Source: Trematomus loennbergii | Taxonomy: Eukaryota; Chordata; Actinopteri; Perciformes; Nototheniidae | NCBI GenBank assembly: GCA_012861695.1 | Contig: JAAOOA010000093.1 | Coordinates: 447,001-511,000, forward strand | DNA: 64,000 bases | Reading direction: 5' to 3' | Shown here: positions 61,906 through 64,000 of the stretch, in pieces | Position numbering within the stretch: the stretch's first letter is position 1 | Layout: every line of letters starts with the position of its first letter | Notes under the pieces: generated by a model | Told to the model about the DNA's origin: nothing | The model's database searches: none | What the model saw: only the letters and a program-made list of their open reading frames with translations | Position numbers and translations under genes: made by a program

Positions 61906-62169
61906 TCCATCTGCTGCACAGACTCTGCTGTGGGACGCCTTGGCGTCTCCCCAACAGGAAGGACCTCTTGTCTCAGTTGGAGGCACCCCGACCCCTGCCA
62001 CCTCCAGCTGTGGGTCTGGCCACTGGGCCCGACCCACTGCTGAGCGACTGCATAGAGTCTGTCAGGAAGACTATTCTCAAATGCTAGGGCACAACCTACT
62101 CGTAGGCAGTACGAAAACAGGTGGAAACTGTTTTTTTGACTGGTGCCAAGGGCGAAATGAGGACCCAGC

Positions 62170-63067
62170 ATATTGCTCGGTACCTACGACCCTTGAGTTC
62201 CTTCAGTCCCTCCTGGACGACGGCCGGTGTCCCGCTACCGTCAGGGTGTATGTGGCTGCTATATCAGCTCAACACGTAAGGGCTGACAACAGCACAGTGG
62301 GGAGCCATAGGCTGGTATCCCTCTTTTTAAAGGGGAGCTCTGAGGCTTCGCCCCCCGAATATCCCAAGGGCCCCTACATGGGACCTGCCCTTGGTGCTGG
62401 ATGCCCTATGCTTGCCTCCTGTTGAACCTTTGTTACAGGCAGGACTGAAGTGGCTCTCAGCTAAGACTGCTTTCCCTCTTGCCATCACCTCAGCAAAACG
62501 TGTAAGCGAGCTTCAGGCCTTGTCTGTGAACAGCTCGTGTCTGAGGTGGAACTCAGATGGCTCAGGTGTCACCTTATGGCCGAACACAGCGTTCCTCCCT
62601 AAGGTGCTGGCACGCTCTCATTTTAATCGACCTATCCAGCTGGCACGGTTTGACCCCCCATCAGGAGAGGGGGAAGAGAGGTCGAGACTCCTATGCCCGG
62701 TGCGGGCCCTTAGAGCTTATGTCCAGACTACCGCTGACATGCGTCAGTCTGAGCAGCTCTTTGTGTGTTACGGTGGTCCTAGGAGGGCTGTGCGCTCTCA
62801 AAACAGCGCTTGTCCCACTGGATCGTGGACGTCATTGCCCAGGCATACAAGGCGAATGACCGTCCCTTGCCACCTAGAGTAAAGTGCCACTCTACCAGGA
62901 GTGTCTCCACATCATGGGCGACCTGGAGAGGTGTGCCCCTGGAGGACATATGTGCTGCGGCCACATGGGCATCTCCGAGCACATTCGCCAGATATTACAA
63001 GGTGAATGTTGCCGCCCCTCACCCGCTGGGTGTGGTCCTCCTGCAGAGTCCGTCTAGGCCATCCTTA
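62170..63067 (+). pseudogene. DIRS tyrosine recombinase, frameshifted
   Basis: FLQSLLDDGRCPATVRVYVA begins the core-binding part. Near 62340-62400 the frame changes to LVLDALCLPPVEPLLQAGL, then AITSAKRVSELQALSV with the box I arginine. A second change near 62800 leads to LSHWIVDVIAQAYKANDRPL, HSTRSVSTSWATWRGV (the H-x-x-R pair) and TFARYYKVNV with the nucleophilic tyrosine. All four catalytic residues (R, H, R, Y) of the family can therefore be seen, but not in one frame. The stop is at 63068. The protein would integrate the circular element. Confidence 0.88.
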
Positions 63068-63111
63068 TAGGTGAGTATTCAGACTTCCTCGTGACTCTGT
63101 TGATATAGGTC

Positions 63112-63212
63112 ATCCAGTGCTAAAGCACCGCCTCTGGCGGTCAGTAAGTATGAAATAGAACGATAGTTACGTATGTAACTACGGTTCTATGAATACTGGA
63201 TGACCGCCAGAG
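63112..63212. repeat. DIRS internal complementary region
   Basis: 63112-63161 is the exact complement of the left terminus 57726-57775, and 63161-63212 is the exact complement of the right terminus 63388-63439. The two are joined at GAAC/GATAG. This is the bridge that restores the ends in the DIRS replication model. Confidence 0.94.
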
Positions 63213-63256
63213 TTCTTGGTCACTCGGAATTTCGTGTTTCTGCGAGAAGATTCCAT

Positions 63257-63399
63257 AGGACTGAGCCCGTTGACAGCACCGGAACTTATACCTTCCGGTG
63301 TCATACGGGGTCACACGTGACTTTGTTGATATAAATATTCGACCTACGCATGCGCGAGACAGAAGATATCCAGTGCTAAAGCACCGCCTCTGGCGGTCA
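63257..63399 (-). repeat. DIRS right inverted terminal repeat (143 bp)
   Basis: Complement of 57744-57886. It is followed by a right-end extension (63400-63439) with the near-palindrome GTTACATACGTAAC. Confidence 0.93.
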
Positions 63400-63444
63400 T
63401 CCAGTATTCATAGAACCGTAGTTACATACGTAACTATCGATTTA

Positions 63445-63520
63445 TGCGCATCCTTTTTGAAGCTGCAAGGGGTTTCTCCTAATGGAAATGTTTTTGAACA
63501 TTGTAGCGTGTTTGCACCTG
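63445..63520. mobile_element. Right-arm remnant of the long inverted-repeat element
   Basis: GCATCCTTTTTGAAGCTGCA, TCCTAATGGAAATGTTTTTG and TAGCGTGTTTGCACCTGTC match 46575-46655. The DIRS element thus sits within a copy of that element. Confidence 0.65.
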
Positions 63521-63606
63521 TCAGCCACCGTACTTTGTGCTGTGGGAGACGACAAAACAGTTTTGAATTGTTCCTTATTCCACTCTTATGCAGGCCTTAA
63601 AACACG

Positions 63607-64000
63607 TTTTTTTTATCAGAATACCTTTATTAGTCCCACAGAGGGACATTTACATTGTTACAGCACAAAAGAGCCAAAGACAGCTTAATGCTACCTAAGA
63701 AGCATGCATAAAAAAAAAATTACAATAAAAAGGTTACACAATTTACAAAAAACACATCCTGTAACAGTTCTGAGGATTTAGCAGCCAGGTATATATTGCA
63801 CAGTTATTAACAGCATATACATATATTGCACTTATTGCACATAGTTGGTGGTTAACAACAAGGAGTGTTATAGTCTGACTACACCTAAACAAACAAGGAC
63901 AGAGCCAGATAAAAGGCCTGAGCTCCATCGGGGGACAGGTGAAATCGAAATGGCACTTAACAAGTTCCAGGACCCAGGTGGTGCGTTTGATAAACTCGCT
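63607..64000 (-). mobile_element. Retroposon 3' region (T-run start), extends past the window
   Basis: TTTTTTTTATCAGAATACCT, TTATTAGTCCCACAGAGGGA and CATTTACATTGTTACAGCAC form a widespread fish retroposon end, read in reverse. Its other end is not in the window. Confidence 0.55.

Larger units (their letters stand above)
57726..63439 (+). mobile_element. DIRS-type tyrosine-recombinase retrotransposon (5.7 kb), defective
   Basis: Structure shows this directly. It has 143-bp inverted terminal repeats, distinct outer extensions at each end, and an internal region at 63112-63212 that is complementary to both outer ends joined head to tail. That region is the template for the circular intermediate of DIRS elements. 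The genes come in the order gag-like, reverse transcriptase, tyrosine recombinase. DIRS elements replicate through a circle that the recombinase integrates without a target duplication. None is seen here. The coding part is broken by frameshifts, an RT deletion and the loss of the RNase H and methyltransferase region. Confidence 0.93.
56684..64000 (+). other. Intron 9, incomplete (more than 7.3 kb)
   Basis: This intron follows the membrane exon. It starts with a CA/CG array and contains the inverted-repeat element remnant, the DIRS element and a retroposon at the window end. I see nothing recognisable in 56840-57239. The cytoplasmic exon with its EYFI-type PDZ ligand was looked for and not found. 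Confidence 0.7.

Noticed and set aside
56684..64000. Search for the cytoplasmic exon (HEAKG and EYFI-type tail)
   Set aside because: No such sequence seen on the plus strand downstream of the membrane exon. It is expected beyond the window.

Overview
The window is vertebrate genomic DNA, almost certainly from a teleost fish. It has widely spaced short exons with consensus splice sites, very long CA/TG and tetranucleotide arrays, TTAA-flanked and hAT-type miniature transposons, a tRNA-derived SINE and a DIRS retrotransposon. There are no bacterial-style operons, rRNA or tRNA genes or CRISPR arrays, and most open frames are chance frames inside repeats.

One host gene can be supported. It is a plus-strand cell adhesion molecule of the CADM/nectin-like (SynCAM) family, most like CADM3. 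Eight internal exons are visible: 1826-1975 and 22744-22895 (Ig V domain), 30155-30290 and 43115-43285 (second Ig), 44463-44553 and 52039-52211 (third Ig), 52567-52974 (Ser/Thr/Pro-rich stalk) and 56560-56683 (membrane helix). Intron phases are 1-1-1-1-1-2-1-1-1. The signal-peptide exon lies before the window, and the cytoplasmic exon (4.1-binding and PDZ-ligand tail) was not found and should lie after it. Four single-base length errors (22840, about 30165, 30202-30207, 56585-56590) break the frame, the last three in or beside homopolymer runs. Either the assembly carries indel errors or this copy is decaying.

The introns (20.8, 7.3, 12.8, 1.2, 7.5, 0.36, 3.6 and more than 7.3 kb) hold the rest. 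Intron 2 (1976-22743) has several miniature transposons, a 33-bp and a 24-bp minisatellite and a 1.3-kb pyrimidine tract before its acceptor. Intron 3 has a 180-bp CA array starting six bases into the intron, a SINE and a 0.7-kb tetranucleotide block. Intron 4 has long TG arrays and a three-deep transposon nest. Intron 6 has a long inverted-repeat element invaded by a TTAA element, and a hAT element inside a TTAA element. Intron 8 has a 280-bp insert copied from intron 6. Intron 9 is mostly a 5.7-kb DIRS element (57726-63439) with 143-bp inverted terminal repeats and a textbook internal complementary region, but broken gag, reverse transcriptase and tyrosine recombinase frames.

I found no convincing novel gene system. 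The observations most worth following are the DIRS copy with matching ends but a gutted interior, the microhomology-flanked templated insert in intron 8, the datable transposon nests, the long stalk exon, and the CA arrays next to splice donors.
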